64,000 nt of DNA from Dehalococcoidia bacterium. GTDB taxonomy: Bacteria; Chloroflexota; Dehalococcoidia; Bin125. Numbering within the stretch: the stretch's first letter is position 1; each line of letters begins with the position of its first letter. The notes beneath the pieces were generated by a model, which ran no database searches, had not been told where the DNA came from, and worked only from the letters and a program-made list of their open reading frames with translations. The position numbers were made by a program, and so were the translations under genes. The stretch lies in NCBI GenBank assembly GCA_022825265.1, contig JAJDXE010000002.1, positions 1 through 64,000 of the forward strand. The letters run 5' to 3'. Shown piece by piece: positions 25,612 to 33,484 of the stretch.

Positions 25612-26150
25612 GAGGTCGCCTGGCCGAGCAGGGCGGCTTCGAGTCGGCCGAGGACGCCGTCGTCGACTCGGGCGCGGACGCGATCGGGGCGGAGGCCGCC
25701 GAGCGGGTGCTGCACGATCAGGCGGTCGAGCTCGGGCAGGCCTCGCTGCTCGGCTTCAAGCTGGAGCAGGTCGGTGAAGGCCGAGGTGCCGACGGTCACG
25801 GTGGGGATTCCCAGTTCTTCAAAGAGGACGGAGGCGTGGACACTCCACGTCGTGCAGCTGCCTCAATCGCAGCTTCCGATGAGGAGGAAGTCGGCGCCAT
25901 TGCGCAGGGCGTCGATGGTGGAGTCGGAAGGCGGGCCGCCGACCGGTTTGCTGCCGACGACCATTTCTCCGAGGTCGAAGCGCTCTCCGAGGCGCTCGAT
26001 CATGGTTTCCATGAGCAGGCGGGCGTTGGCCTTGCGGTTCTCGAGGATGCCGGGTCGGAGGCCGTCGAGGGAGAGCGGTCGGGGAGCGGCGGTGGCCTCG
26101 TGGATCGCGACGTGGGCCAACGGGCTGAGTACTTCGATCGTGTCGGGCAT
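25608..26150 (-). CDS. UGSC-family selenoprotein (in-frame TGA at 25863-25865)
   Basis: Read conventionally, this frame stops after 95 codons at TGA, but the same frame continues at once as GSCTTWSVHASVLFEELGIP and runs to a stop at 25608, giving 180 residues with selenocysteine at position 96. The junction reads GSCD-U-GSCT, the hallmark of the UGSC (seleno)protein family. Upstream, PRPLSLDGLRPGILENRKAN and DALRNGADFLLIG, and downstream, HASVLFEELGIPTVTVGTSAF, both belong to one conserved domain, so this is not two genes. The ATG at 26150 follows AGAGGTGAT. The function is probably redox, with a Sec and flanking Cys pair. The gene overlaps its partner by 4 bp. Whether this genome makes tRNA-Sec cannot be seen here. 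Confidence 0.88.
25835..25849 (-). promoter_or_regulatory. SECIS-like hairpin downstream of the Sec codon
   Basis: Starting 13 nt after the TGA on the minus strand, CGTGGA-GTG-TCCACG forms a perfect 6-bp stem with a GU-containing loop; opening the top A-T pair gives a 5-nt loop AGTGT. A lower helix GAGG/CCTC can close around it. Bacterial SECIS elements are hairpins at this distance with a G in the first loop positions, where SelB binds. Confidence 0.65.
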
Positions 26151-26225
26151 GTCATCACCTCTACGGGATTGGTTGACTCTTAGTCGGGTGTCAGGTTAGC
26201 GAGTCGAGCGTCGAGCAACGACTGC

Positions 26226-27836
26226 TCACTCGTCCGAGTCAGGTTCAACGACGATGATTTCGGAGTAGCCGATGAAGCTCGGCTCCTGCGCATACCCACC
26301 CGGACACCGAGTGGTGACTTCGACGCGCACGCGTCCTGTCTGAGTCGGGGTACCGTCGACGTACGTGCCGTTTGGCCCTCGTTGCATGAAACTGCTGAAC
26401 CCGATGAGCTTGATGCCATTCCACGTCCCACCTGGATTGACTGTGAATCTGCCTCCAGGAGAATGCCGCACCTGATACGTCGTTCCGTCGGAGTATGACT
26501 CTGTCACCAGACAGGTCTCTGATTTGTCGGAAGTGACAACAATGGTGTCGTCGCCGTAGTTGTAAGTTCGACCTACTTCGAGGACAACGCGCAGGTGCAA
26601 CTCATCCGGGTCGATCGGTTCATTGTCGGAGGGAAGCGCGGGGGGCATTTTAGTGAGCACTTGATTCACCAGGGGAGTGCGCTCCGACACCGGATTCACG
26701 GCACTCGGCGTTCCCACAACAACTGAGTAGCGATCTGCAAGAGCGAGCGCCGCCGCCATGTCGAATTCCGGGATGTATCGATCCCAGAGCATGAGCAGCG
26801 TTGCAGTGAATGTGCCTCCATACCCGGCGTTTGGACCAGCGACTAAACGGGCGATTCGGTGCAACATGACAAACGTATTGGCGCCGTTGTGAAAGTAGGT
26901 GTTTCTTTCGGTATCAAGCAAACCATGACGGCCCGCTTCTACATTAAGGAGAGGTCGATCGGGGCGCCCGTGAAACAAGTCTTCCAGGATGGCATCGGTA
27001 GCTTCTTTCATCACCATCCAATAGCTGTCCCAGTCCGGGAAGAAGTCGTAACCGGCGTGGCTGAACGAGATTGGAACCAGCGCAGACCGAACTCGATCTT
27101 CCCAATCGGTCGAGAGATAGTACTGAAGCTGAAAGTGATTGCCGACCAGCGGCTGCCGAATGAAGAAGATCTGGCCGCCGGAGGGGCCGGGATGATTTCT
27201 TGCCGTGGTGATCCAGATTCCGGGCCACCGATTGGTCAGCGTGATTTGACTTCTCGGAGTCTCGTTCTCGCCCCAGCCGGTCCGGTCGAGATGTACGTGA
27301 TACCACCCATCCTCTCCAACAGCGACGAATTGTCGTCCGACCACATAGATCGTGAAGTCCGGATTGAAGACGCGCCTGTCGGTTCGCTCGATCCGTTGGC
27401 GTCCTCCACAGGGATAGCCGGGAGCGCTAGTCGTCAAGACGCCGTTCTGAAGCTGGATCCTCCGGTCACAAGTGTCGCCAAACGCGACGTGATCGTCGTA
27501 CGCGGTGATAGCCAAGCTGGTCTCGCGGCGAACCTCAAACTCCCAGTAGATGGATCCATCACCTGCCTGAATCAGCGCGCCGCGCTCTTGCAAGACGCCT
27601 TCCAGCGCGACAATCTCTCCACGATCTGCGGCTGCTCTGAGGCAGTTGGAGAAGTCTTCTTGCGTCGCGCTGCCCGGGATCCCCTCGGCGTAGCCCAGCC
27701 AGCGATTGCCGTCGTAGCACCAGGCCGCCCCCCGACTTTCGCCCAGAGCGAGCGCCGACGTCGAAACCAGGGCAAGAACCAGGCCGCCCAGCGCGATCAC
27801 GCCGAGCAGCAACCGCCGACCGGCTGCATGCTGCAT
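26226..27836 (-). CDS. Secreted protein of unknown function
   Basis: A 536-residue protein with a clear signal peptide (RRLLLGVIALGGLVLALVSTSALALG, read in parts) and a likely signal-peptidase cut after ALA. Mature regions are rich in Trp, Tyr and Gly with several cysteines (AAWCYDG, DTCDRRIQL, GYPCGG, ETCLVTE, RCPGGY), consistent with extracytoplasmic disulfides. The middle looks mixed (DFFPDWDSYWMVMKEATDAILEDLF), and the last 130 residues look like a beta-sandwich. No family is recognised. It lies between the UGSC gene (75 bp) and the SelW-like gene, same strand. It may be a surface or envelope protein. Confidence 0.7.
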   Translation of the reverse strand: MQHAAGRRLLLGVIALGGLVLALVSTSALALGESRGAAWCYDGNRWLGYAEGIPGSATQEDFSNCLRAAADRGEIVALEGVLQERGALIQAGDGSIYWEFEVRRETSLAITAYDDHVAFGDTCDRRIQLQNGVLTTSAPGYPCGGRQRIERTDRRVFNPDFTIYVVGRQFVAVGEDGWYHVHLDRTGWGENETPRSQITLTNRWPGIWITTARNHPGPSGGQIFFIRQPLVGNHFQLQYYLSTDWEDRVRSALVPISFSHAGYDFFPDWDSYWMVMKEATDAILEDLFHGRPDRPLLNVEAGRHGLLDTERNTYFHNGANTFVMLHRIARLVAGPNAGYGGTFTATLLMLWDRYIPEFDMAAALALADRYSVVVGTPSAVNPVSERTPLVNQVLTKMPPALPSDNEPIDPDELHLRVVLEVGRTYNYGDDTIVVTSDKSETCLVTESYSDGTTYQVRHSPGGRFTVNPGGTWNGIKLIGFSSFMQRGPNGTYVDGTPTQTGRVRVEVTTRCPGGYAQEPSFIGYSEIIVVEPDSDE

Positions 27837-27862
27837 CTGATGACCGCCTTGTCTACCGCGCC

Positions 27863-28114
27863 CTACTCAAGGTAGCCGTAGACGAGCTCCCGCAGTTCGT
27901 CCATGTCGGGGAAGCGGCCCATGGCGGCTTTGCTGAAGACGAGGTCTCCGTTGACCGACCACTCGAACAGGCCTTTGGTGTCGGGGACGAGTTTGACGTC
28001 GGAGACGAAGTGCTGGATGTCGGTCATCAGCTCCCCCAGCATCCAGGAGGTGCGGGGCCAGTAGCCGCAGTCGGCGCAGTAGACGACTTCGATCGCGATC
28101 TGTTTGTCGGACAT
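27863..28114 (-). CDS. SelW/Rdx-family thioredoxin-fold protein (Cys form)
   Basis: An 83-residue Rdx domain. The N-terminal redox motif is VVYCADCGYWPRTSWMLGELM, in which selenoprotein W homologues have C-x-x-U; here it is C-A-D-C, a cysteine form. The later FEWSVNGDLVFSK strand and GRFPDMDELRELV helix also fit SelW. These small proteins are thiol oxidoreductases or Sec-linked antioxidants. AGGA precedes the ATG, and the upstream LLM gene stops 9 bp before. Its presence 2 kb from a UGSC selenoprotein is notable. Confidence 0.88.
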   Translation of the reverse strand: MSDKQIAIEVVYCADCGYWPRTSWMLGELMTDIQHFVSDVKLVPDTKGLFEWSVNGDLVFSKAAMGRFPDMDELRELVYGYLE

Positions 28115-28123
28115 CGTTGCGTC

Positions 28124-29122
28124 CTAGCGGCCCAGGTACTGCTCGAGGCGGCGGCCGACGTCCATGGTGTCGCCGGAGGGCAGGGAGATCATCTGCAGGT
28201 CTGCGCCGGCGTCGGAGCGAGCCTGGAGGAGTTGAGGAACTTCCTCGATCGGGCCGATCACCTGGATCTCGCGAACCATGCTTTCGGAGAAGGCCATCAG
28301 CGCGCCCTCGGAGTCGCGGTCGGCCCAGGCGGCGCGGGAATCCTTGATCTCCGACTCGAAGCCCGAGCGCGAGAGCATCTGCCAGTAGAACGAGCCCATC
28401 CGGTTGGTGTAGTGGAAGAGCGGCTGGCGGGCGTTGCGCCAGACCTGCTCGTCGCCGCCCTCGCCGGTGACGTAGACGTTGGTGAACGGCGCAACGGTGA
28501 CCGAGTCCTCGGGCCGGCCGGCGTCGCGCGAGGCGCCGGCGAGCTGGCGCTTGAGCGGCTCGAAGCCGCGCTTGGGCCAGTGGATCGGGTAGATGCCGTC
28601 GGCGATTTCGCCTGTTTGCTGAATTGAGCGCGGGGTGATGGCGGCGATCCAGACGGGCATGTCTTCCCGCACCGGCTCGTAGCCGAGCAGGCGGAATCCG
28701 CGCTGGAGCGAGTAGATCTCGCCCTCGTACTGCAGTCGCTGTCCGCTGAGCAGCATCTTGATGATCTCGGTGTACTCGCGGATGCGGCGCAGCGGGCGGT
28801 CGAAGTCGACGCCGTGGAAGCCCTCGATGACGAGGTTGCCCGACGAGCCGAGACCGCAGACCATGCGTCCGCCGGAGATCGTCTCCAGCGTGGCGAATTC
28901 CTGCGCAATCGCCGCCGGCGTGCGCGAGAAGGTGTTGAGGATGCCGGTCCCGATCTGCATCTTCTCGGTGTTGGCCGCGATCACGGTCAGCCAGGGGAGT
29001 ACGGAGTGTCCCCAGGCCTCGCCGGTGGAGACCATCTCGTAGCCGAGGTCCTCGGCGATCTTGATCTTCTCGAGCGTGTCGCGCCAGTTGGCGTCGAATC
29101 CGGCCAGGATGCCCAGTCGCAT
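28124..29122 (-). CDS. LLM-class flavin-dependent oxidoreductase
   Basis: A 332-residue luciferase-like protein: MRLGILAGFDANWRDTLEK, MVSTGEAWGHSVLPWLTVIAANT, MQIGTGILNTFSRTPAAIAQEFATLE, SGGRMVCGLGSSGNLVIEGFHG and PVWIAAITPRSIQ. This is close to the F420-dependent methylene-H4MPT reductase-like branch of the family. ATG 29122 is selected because the family begins there; the open frame adds 14 codons. It is in the same direction as the RidA gene (35 bp) and the SelW gene. The substrate is unknown. Confidence 0.87.
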   Translation of the reverse strand: MRLGILAGFDANWRDTLEKIKIAEDLGYEMVSTGEAWGHSVLPWLTVIAANTEKMQIGTGILNTFSRTPAAIAQEFATLETISGGRMVCGLGSSGNLVIEGFHGVDFDRPLRRIREYTEIIKMLLSGQRLQYEGEIYSLQRGFRLLGYEPVREDMPVWIAAITPRSIQQTGEIADGIYPIHWPKRGFEPLKRQLAGASRDAGRPEDSVTVAPFTNVYVTGEGGDEQVWRNARQPLFHYTNRMGSFYWQMLSRSGFESEIKDSRAAWADRDSEGALMAFSESMVREIQVIGPIEEVPQLLQARSDAGADLQMISLPSGDTMDVGRRLEQYLGR

Positions 29123-29156
29123 GGTGGTGTCTCTTTCTGTTGGCGTAGTAGCGGGG

Positions 29157-29618
29157 CTACTCAATCTCGACGATCATCTCGATTTCGACGGCCATGCCGA
29201 CCGGCAGGGACTGCATGCCGACGGCGGAGCGGGCGTGGCGGCCGGACTCGCCGAACAGTTCGACCAGCAGGTCGGAGGCTCCGTTGGCGACGCCGGGATG
29301 GTTGCCGAAGTCGGGCGTGCAGTTGACCATGCAGAGCAGCTTGACGATCCGTGAGACGCGGTCGAGCGAGCCGATCTCGGCGCGCAGCGAGCCGAGCAAC
29401 TGGACCATCACGGCGCGCGCGGCCTGGTAGCCCTCGTCGACATCGAGGTCGTCGCCCAGCTTGCCGCGGATCAGTTCGCCGTCCTGGAACGGACCGTGGC
29501 CCGAGAGATACACGAGATTGCCCGTGCGGACGGCGGGCACGTAGTTGGCCAGCGGCGGATTGGTCGAGAGGTCGAGTCCCATCTCCAGCGCTTTGGCGTC
29601 GGCGTTATGTGCAGACAT
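29157..29618 (-). CDS. RidA/YjgF-like protein
   Basis: A 153-residue protein of the RidA superfamily: GNLVYLSGHGPFQDGELIRGKLG, RVSRIVKLLCMVNCTPDF, and the C-terminal GRHARSAVGMQSLPVGMAVEIEM, where the arginine and Glu positions match the RidA active site. RidA hydrolyses reactive enamine/imine intermediates from PLP enzymes, relieving damage. This version belongs to the longer subgroup with a GHGP segment. It is upstream of the LLM oxidoreductase, probably in one transcript; the pairing may couple flavin chemistry with imine cleanup. Confidence 0.85.
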   Translation of the reverse strand: MSAHNADAKALEMGLDLSTNPPLANYVPAVRTGNLVYLSGHGPFQDGELIRGKLGDDLDVDEGYQAARAVMVQLLGSLRAEIGSLDRVSRIVKLLCMVNCTPDFGNHPGVANGASDLLVELFGESGRHARSAVGMQSLPVGMAVEIEMIVEIE

Positions 29619-29667
29619 CGAACGCTCCTTAGTCAGAGGTTGTCGCGGCTCAGGGTATCGCAGGCGG

Positions 29668-29722
29668 TCGCCCCCCTCTGTCCCTACGGGACATCTCCCC
29701 CCGCTGCGCGGGGGGAGAACGA
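29668..29722. repeat. G/C-rich palindromic dispersed repeat, copy 6
   Basis: TGTCCCTACGGGACA followed by CCCCCCGCTGCGCGGGGGG, between the stop of the VOC gene and the start of the RidA gene, both on the minus strand. It may serve as the VOC terminator. Confidence 0.65.
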
Positions 29723-29723
29723 A

Positions 29724-30107
29724 CTAGGGATAGGCACGGAGCTCGATTTCGTTGCCGTCCGGATCTCGGATGTAGAGACCGTCGGCCATGCCTCTCGCGC
29801 CGAAGAGGGCGAAGTCGGGGTCTCGCACGATGTCGAAGTCGCCCGAGTTGCGGACTTCGTCCATGCTCTCGGCCGTGACGACCATGCAGAAATGATCGAG
29901 GTTGCGGATCTCGAGATCGACGTCGCCGCTGATCAGATCAATGATCGTGTCGCTCGAGATCCTGACCGAGGGGAACGGGCAATCGCCGGCGCGCCATTCG
30001 TCTTCTCGGACGGGTTCGAGACCAAGCATGTTCACGTACCAGTCCAACGAGCGTTCGACATCGGAAACTCGCAAGACGATATGATCCATCGCTGTGACCT
30101 GAACCAT
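29724..30107 (-). CDS. VOC (glyoxalase/dioxygenase) family protein
   Basis: A 127-residue vicinal oxygen chelate protein. It has MDHIVLRVSDVERSLDWYVNMLGLEPV at the N-terminus, NLDHFCMVVTAES in the centre (second metal His) and the end motif GLYIRDPDGNEIELRAYP with the metal Glu. It is a single VOC module, so it probably dimerises. Substrates vary from glyoxal adducts to antibiotics. The ATG at 30107 follows GAGGAAG. It is divergent from the MoaD-like gene, with an inverted repeat in the gap. Confidence 0.87.
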   Translation of the reverse strand: MVQVTAMDHIVLRVSDVERSLDWYVNMLGLEPVREDEWRAGDCPFPSVRISSDTIIDLISGDVDLEIRNLDHFCMVVTAESMDEVRNSGDFDIVRDPDFALFGARGMADGLYIRDPDGNEIELRAYP

Positions 30108-30186
30108 GTCGGACTTCCTCTCGTTACGTCGACCGCAGCAGCAACCAATCGAGTCGTTGCATGACCTAGTATAAACATCAAACACT

Positions 30187-30208
30187 CGTGCTGCGCTAGT
30201 ACAGCACG
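30187..30208. promoter_or_regulatory. Inverted repeat between divergent genes (possible operator)
   Basis: CGTGCTG and CAGCACG separated by 8 bases lie between the VOC start (30107) and the MoaD-like start (30222). A minus-strand -10-like TATACT lies next to it. The position suits a regulator site for one or both genes, but a hairpin in the short 5' leader is possible. Confidence 0.4.
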
Positions 30209-30221
30209 TTGAGGAACGCTG

Positions 30222-30533
30222 ATGAGCGTCGAGATACGGATGGCGCGCGGATTACGAGTGCATCTCGACGTGCCTGAGCGCGTCGAGGTCGAGGGCGTGA
30301 CGGCGCGTGAAGCGATCGATGCGTTGATCGAGATTCATCCACCGCTGCGCCGCTTCGTGCTGGACGACGCCGCGCGGCTGAGGCAGCACGTCAATATCTA
30401 CATCAACGACGAGTTGATCAACGATCGGAAGCAGCTCTCGGACTGCGTCAGCGAGGGGGACACGTTGTACATCCTTCCGGCCGTTTCCGGCGGCGCCGTC
30501 AACGAGATGGGAAGCGAACAGGAGCGAATATGA
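30222..30533 (+). CDS. MoaD/ThiS-like ubiquitin-fold sulfur-carrier protein
   Basis: A 103-residue beta-grasp protein: IRMARGLRVHLDVPERVEVEGVTAREAIDALIEIHPPL, then VNIYINDELINDRKQL and GDTLYILPAVSGG. Carriers of this family use a C-terminal Gly-Gly to take sulfur as thiocarboxylate. Here the Gly-Gly is followed by 12 more residues (AVNEMGSEQERI), so either it is trimmed or the tail arose from the overlap with the next gene. It overlaps the BNR-propeller gene by 4 bp. No E1-like MoeB/ThiF or other sulfur-transfer gene is visible. Confidence 0.82.
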   Translation: MSVEIRMARGLRVHLDVPERVEVEGVTAREAIDALIEIHPPLRRFVLDDAARLRQHVNIYINDELINDRKQLSDCVSEGDTLYILPAVSGGAVNEMGSEQERI

Positions 30534-31615
30534 ATGAAGCAGGACTGTTGGTCAGCACTCGCAAGGGGCTTCTGATTGGAACGAGCTCGGCGGGTAGAAC
30601 AAGGTGGGACTGGTCGGGTCTGCACTTTGAGGGGTGGATGGTCGACTACTCGGTTCGCGATCCGCGGACGGGCACGATCTGGTGCGCGGCGAACCACTTT
30701 CAGTGGGGCGCGCGGTTGCATCGCTCGGACGATGGCGGCGAAACCTGGCGGGAAGCCGGTACGCCCGAGTTCACGGACGGCGAGACTTCGCTCGAAGGGA
30801 TCTGGACGATTCAGCCGGGAGCTGTTGACGGCGTGCTCTACGCCGGCGTGATGCCGGGCGCGTTGTTTGTCTCGGAAGACGACGGTGAATCCTGGAGATT
30901 GTTGGAGTCTCTCTCGAGTCATCCATACAGCGAACATTGGATGCCTGGGGCGGCCGGTCTGATGTTCCATCATGTTGGGATCGACCCTGAGGATCCGAGC
31001 CGGATCATCGTCGGAGGCTCGGCCACTGGCGTGTTCGCCTCGTATGACGGCGGCGCGAGCTGGGAAACCCGCAACGCGGGAATCCGTTCCGATCACATGC
31101 CTCCCGAGATGCAAGAGTTCGCTCCGTGTGTACATTCACTGTTCGCCCATCCCAAGCAACGAGGCCGGTTGTGGCAACAGGGTCATTTCGGGCAGTACCG
31201 CTCGGATGATGACGGCGAGACCTGGGTCGAGGTCGGTCAGGACCTGCCCGGGGAATTCGGTTTCGCATCGGCGATTGATCCGGAGAAGCCGGACACCTGC
31301 TTTTTCGTCCCGATGAACTCGGATCAGGCACGGATGCCGCGCGGCGGCGCGCTGGCCGTCTATCGAACGCAGGACGCGGGCGCGAGCTGGACAAAGCTAT
31401 CGAGTGGCCTGCCTCAATCTGGATTCCACCAGGTCGTCTATCGGCAGGCGCTCGCTCAGGACGGCGCGGACCCGCTGGGTTTGTACATGGGATCGAGCGG
31501 CGGTGAACTGTATTCATCGAATGACGCAGGCGAACAATGGGATCTGATCCTCGATCACCTGGCCCCGATCACCGCCGTTCGCGCGTGGAGGCTCGATGGG
31601 CGGCTCGAAGCGTAA
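30530..31615 (+). CDS. BNR/VPS10-type beta-propeller (sialidase-like) protein
   Basis: A 361-residue propeller with repeated Asp-box motifs: SDDGGETWREAG, SEDDGESWRLL, SYDGGASWETRN, SDDDGETWVEV, TQDAGASWTKL, SNDAGEQWDLI. There is no signal peptide, so it is probably cytoplasmic and not a real sialidase; catalytic sialidase arginines cannot be confirmed. Translational overlap (ATGA) ties it to the MoaD-like carrier. The same gene pair is, to my knowledge, seen in other bacteria. A role as a binding partner of the carrier is inference. Confidence 0.82.
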   Translation: MNEAGLLVSTRKGLLIGTSSAGRTRWDWSGLHFEGWMVDYSVRDPRTGTIWCAANHFQWGARLHRSDDGGETWREAGTPEFTDGETSLEGIWTIQPGAVDGVLYAGVMPGALFVSEDDGESWRLLESLSSHPYSEHWMPGAAGLMFHHVGIDPEDPSRIIVGGSATGVFASYDGGASWETRNAGIRSDHMPPEMQEFAPCVHSLFAHPKQRGRLWQQGHFGQYRSDDDGETWVEVGQDLPGEFGFASAIDPEKPDTCFFVPMNSDQARMPRGGALAVYRTQDAGASWTKLSSGLPQSGFHQVVYRQALAQDGADPLGLYMGSSGGELYSSNDAGEQWDLILDHLAPITAVRAWRLDGRLEA

Positions 31616-31659
31616 GACGACGACACTGACTGAGGTGAAGCTGCGCGTATCTTCGAAAC

Positions 31660-32622
31660 GTGTCCACTCAACCGTCGGTCCCTCGAGAGGATTCCGCACA
31701 GGACTCCCCGCCCTCGCTTGACGTTCGCCGTCCGCTGACGCTGCGTGCGGGTGCGCTGGCGATGCTGCTCGTCCTGCTCTGGGGCGGACAGCCGGCTGCG
31801 ATCAAGGCGGGTCTTGAAGAAGGCGTCGGTCCACTCCGGCTTAGTGCGATTCGCATGGCGCTGGGCGGGATTGTCGTGATCGGCTACGCGATCGTGACGC
31901 GGACGCCACTGCGTCCGACTCGCAGCGAGTTGCGGCCGCTCTACGGCCTCGGCATCCTCTTCGTCGTCCAGACGATGCTGATGTACGTCGGCGCCGACAA
32001 CACGAGTTCCGGTCACGCATCGGTCCTGATCTTCTCGTTCCCGCTCTGGACCGCGGTGCTGGGACACCTCTTCGTGCCCGGCGACCGCATGTCGATGCGG
32101 CGGACGGGCGGGCTGCTCGTCGCATACGGCGGTGTGGTCGTTGTCTTCGTCGGGGGATTTAGCGCGCCTGGCGCATCGGTCTGGGGCGACCTGATGACGG
32201 TCAGCTCGGCTGCGCTGCTGGCGGCGCGACAGGTGTACCTCTCGCATTTCTCTCAGAGCATTCACCCGGCTCGGCTGCTGATGACTCAGTCTGTTGCCGC
32301 TGTGTTGATCTTCGGTCTTTCCGGGCTGTTCATAGAGTCGGGCGGGATCGCCTGGACCAACGAATTCATCATCGCGTTGCTCTACCAGGGTGTGGTGATC
32401 GGCGGGTTTGGATTCATCGGTAACACCTGGTTGGTCAAGCGGTACTTCCCTTCGCAGGTCTCGGCAACGATGCTGTTCGCACCGATCTTTGGGGTGATCT
32501 TTAGCTGGGCGATTCTCGGGGAATCGCTTGGCTATGAGGTGCTTGTCGGAGTCGTGCTGCTGGTGATCGGTAGCTCGGTCGTCCAGCTCAGGCGTCAACC
32601 GTCCGCGGAATACTCCGGTTAG
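31660..32622 (+). CDS. EamA/RhaT-type DMT transporter
   Basis: A 320-residue membrane protein with about ten hydrophobic helices in two EamA halves: LAMLLVLLWGGQPAAIKAGL with IRMALGG in the first, and GDLMTVSSAALLAARQVYL with LLYQGVVIGGFGFIGNTWLVKR and LFAPIFGVIFSWAILGESL in the second. DMT exporters move amino acids or other metabolites by proton or gradient coupling; the substrate is unknown. It starts at GTG 31660. Its 3' end overlaps the convergent PhyH gene by 4 bp. Confidence 0.88.
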   Translation: MSTQPSVPREDSAQDSPPSLDVRRPLTLRAGALAMLLVLLWGGQPAAIKAGLEEGVGPLRLSAIRMALGGIVVIGYAIVTRTPLRPTRSELRPLYGLGILFVVQTMLMYVGADNTSSGHASVLIFSFPLWTAVLGHLFVPGDRMSMRRTGGLLVAYGGVVVVFVGGFSAPGASVWGDLMTVSSAALLAARQVYLSHFSQSIHPARLLMTQSVAAVLIFGLSGLFIESGGIAWTNEFIIALLYQGVVIGGFGFIGNTWLVKRYFPSQVSATMLFAPIFGVIFSWAILGESLGYEVLVGVVLLVIGSSVVQLRRQPSAEYSG

Positions 32623-33470
32623 TTCCAGTCGTCGAGGCCGAGCAGCTTGCGTCCGAGCGGTGTGAGTTCCGCCGGGGGTGTTTCCGACTCCTTGCCCCTT
32701 GGATCGCCGGGGAAGGCGCGCGGGTTCTGAAACGCAGGGTGGGCGCTCTCTCGCCAGGAGGCGATTCGCGCCTCTCGCAATTCCTCATCGGCGGGATCGG
32801 CGGGGAAGAGGCGCACGTACTGTGCCAGCCTGGGCTTGTCGGAGAAGTTGCGGCTGTTGCCGTGCGGCAGGGCCGAGTGCCAGATGATGAAGTCGCCGGC
32901 TTTTGCCTCGACCTCGATCGGCGGGCCGATCTGCTCGGGGAACCGCTCGTGCAGTTGCTGGTGGCGGAGGTCTTGGTCGGAGATACCGGCGGAGACTTCT
33001 GCGGCTCGGCGATGGAGGCCAGGCACGCATTGGAAGCCGCCCTCGCCCTGCTTGGTATCGACCAGGTAGAGGACTCCCTGGACCAGGAACGGCGTCGGCG
33101 TCTCGCGGACGTCAATGTCCCAGTGGACCATGCCGTGGTGGTCGTACTCGGGGTGTTCCGGGTTGGGCGGCGGCTTGAGGTTGGCGCGGTCGATGAAGAC
33201 CCAGAGGTCGTCCTGGCCGAACAGATCCTGGAAGAGCTCGTACACCGCCGGATGCTGGCGGACATCCCAGAGCGCCTGATGGTGATACATCTCGACCATG
33301 CCGTTGACGCGGTGCGGTTCGCGATACCAGTCCGAGGGATCGTTGCGATCGAACTCGAGGAAGTCCCAGATTGCGTCGACGACAGCCTCAACCTGCTCTC
33401 GGGGAATGAGCTGACGGACGACGAGGTAGCCGTTCTGGTCGAAGAAGGCTCGGTCGGCGCCGGAGAGCAT
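32619..33470 (-). CDS. Phytanoyl-CoA dioxygenase (PhyH) family protein
   Basis: A 283-residue 2-oxoglutarate/Fe(II)-dependent oxygenase-like protein. The iron facial triad is visible as His116-x-Asp118 in VHWDID and His203 in WHSALPHGN, with Arg214 positioned for 2-oxoglutarate. The N-terminus FFDQNGYLVVRQLIP is typical. It hydroxylates an unactivated carbon of an unknown substrate. It is the last gene of a minus-strand run CoA-transferase, CMD, PhyH, which suggests a shared catabolic route. Confidence 0.87.
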   Translation of the reverse strand: MLSGADRAFFDQNGYLVVRQLIPREQVEAVVDAIWDFLEFDRNDPSDWYREPHRVNGMVEMYHHQALWDVRQHPAVYELFQDLFGQDDLWVFIDRANLKPPPNPEHPEYDHHGMVHWDIDVRETPTPFLVQGVLYLVDTKQGEGGFQCVPGLHRRAAEVSAGISDQDLRHQQLHERFPEQIGPPIEVEAKAGDFIIWHSALPHGNSRNFSDKPRLAQYVRLFPADPADEELREARIASWRESAHPAFQNPRAFPGDPRGKESETPPAELTPLGRKLLGLDDWN

Positions 33471-33484
33471 TGCAGACCGCTCGC

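Noticed and set aside
25608..26150. Interpretation as a pseudogene or two separate small genes split by a stop codon
   Set aside because: The frame is unchanged across the stop, the flanking sequence is the UGSC family signature, and a SECIS-like hairpin lies at the right distance.
30530..31615. True secreted sialidase
   Set aside because: No signal peptide is present and only Asp-box repeats are visible, so a catalytic assignment is not supported.
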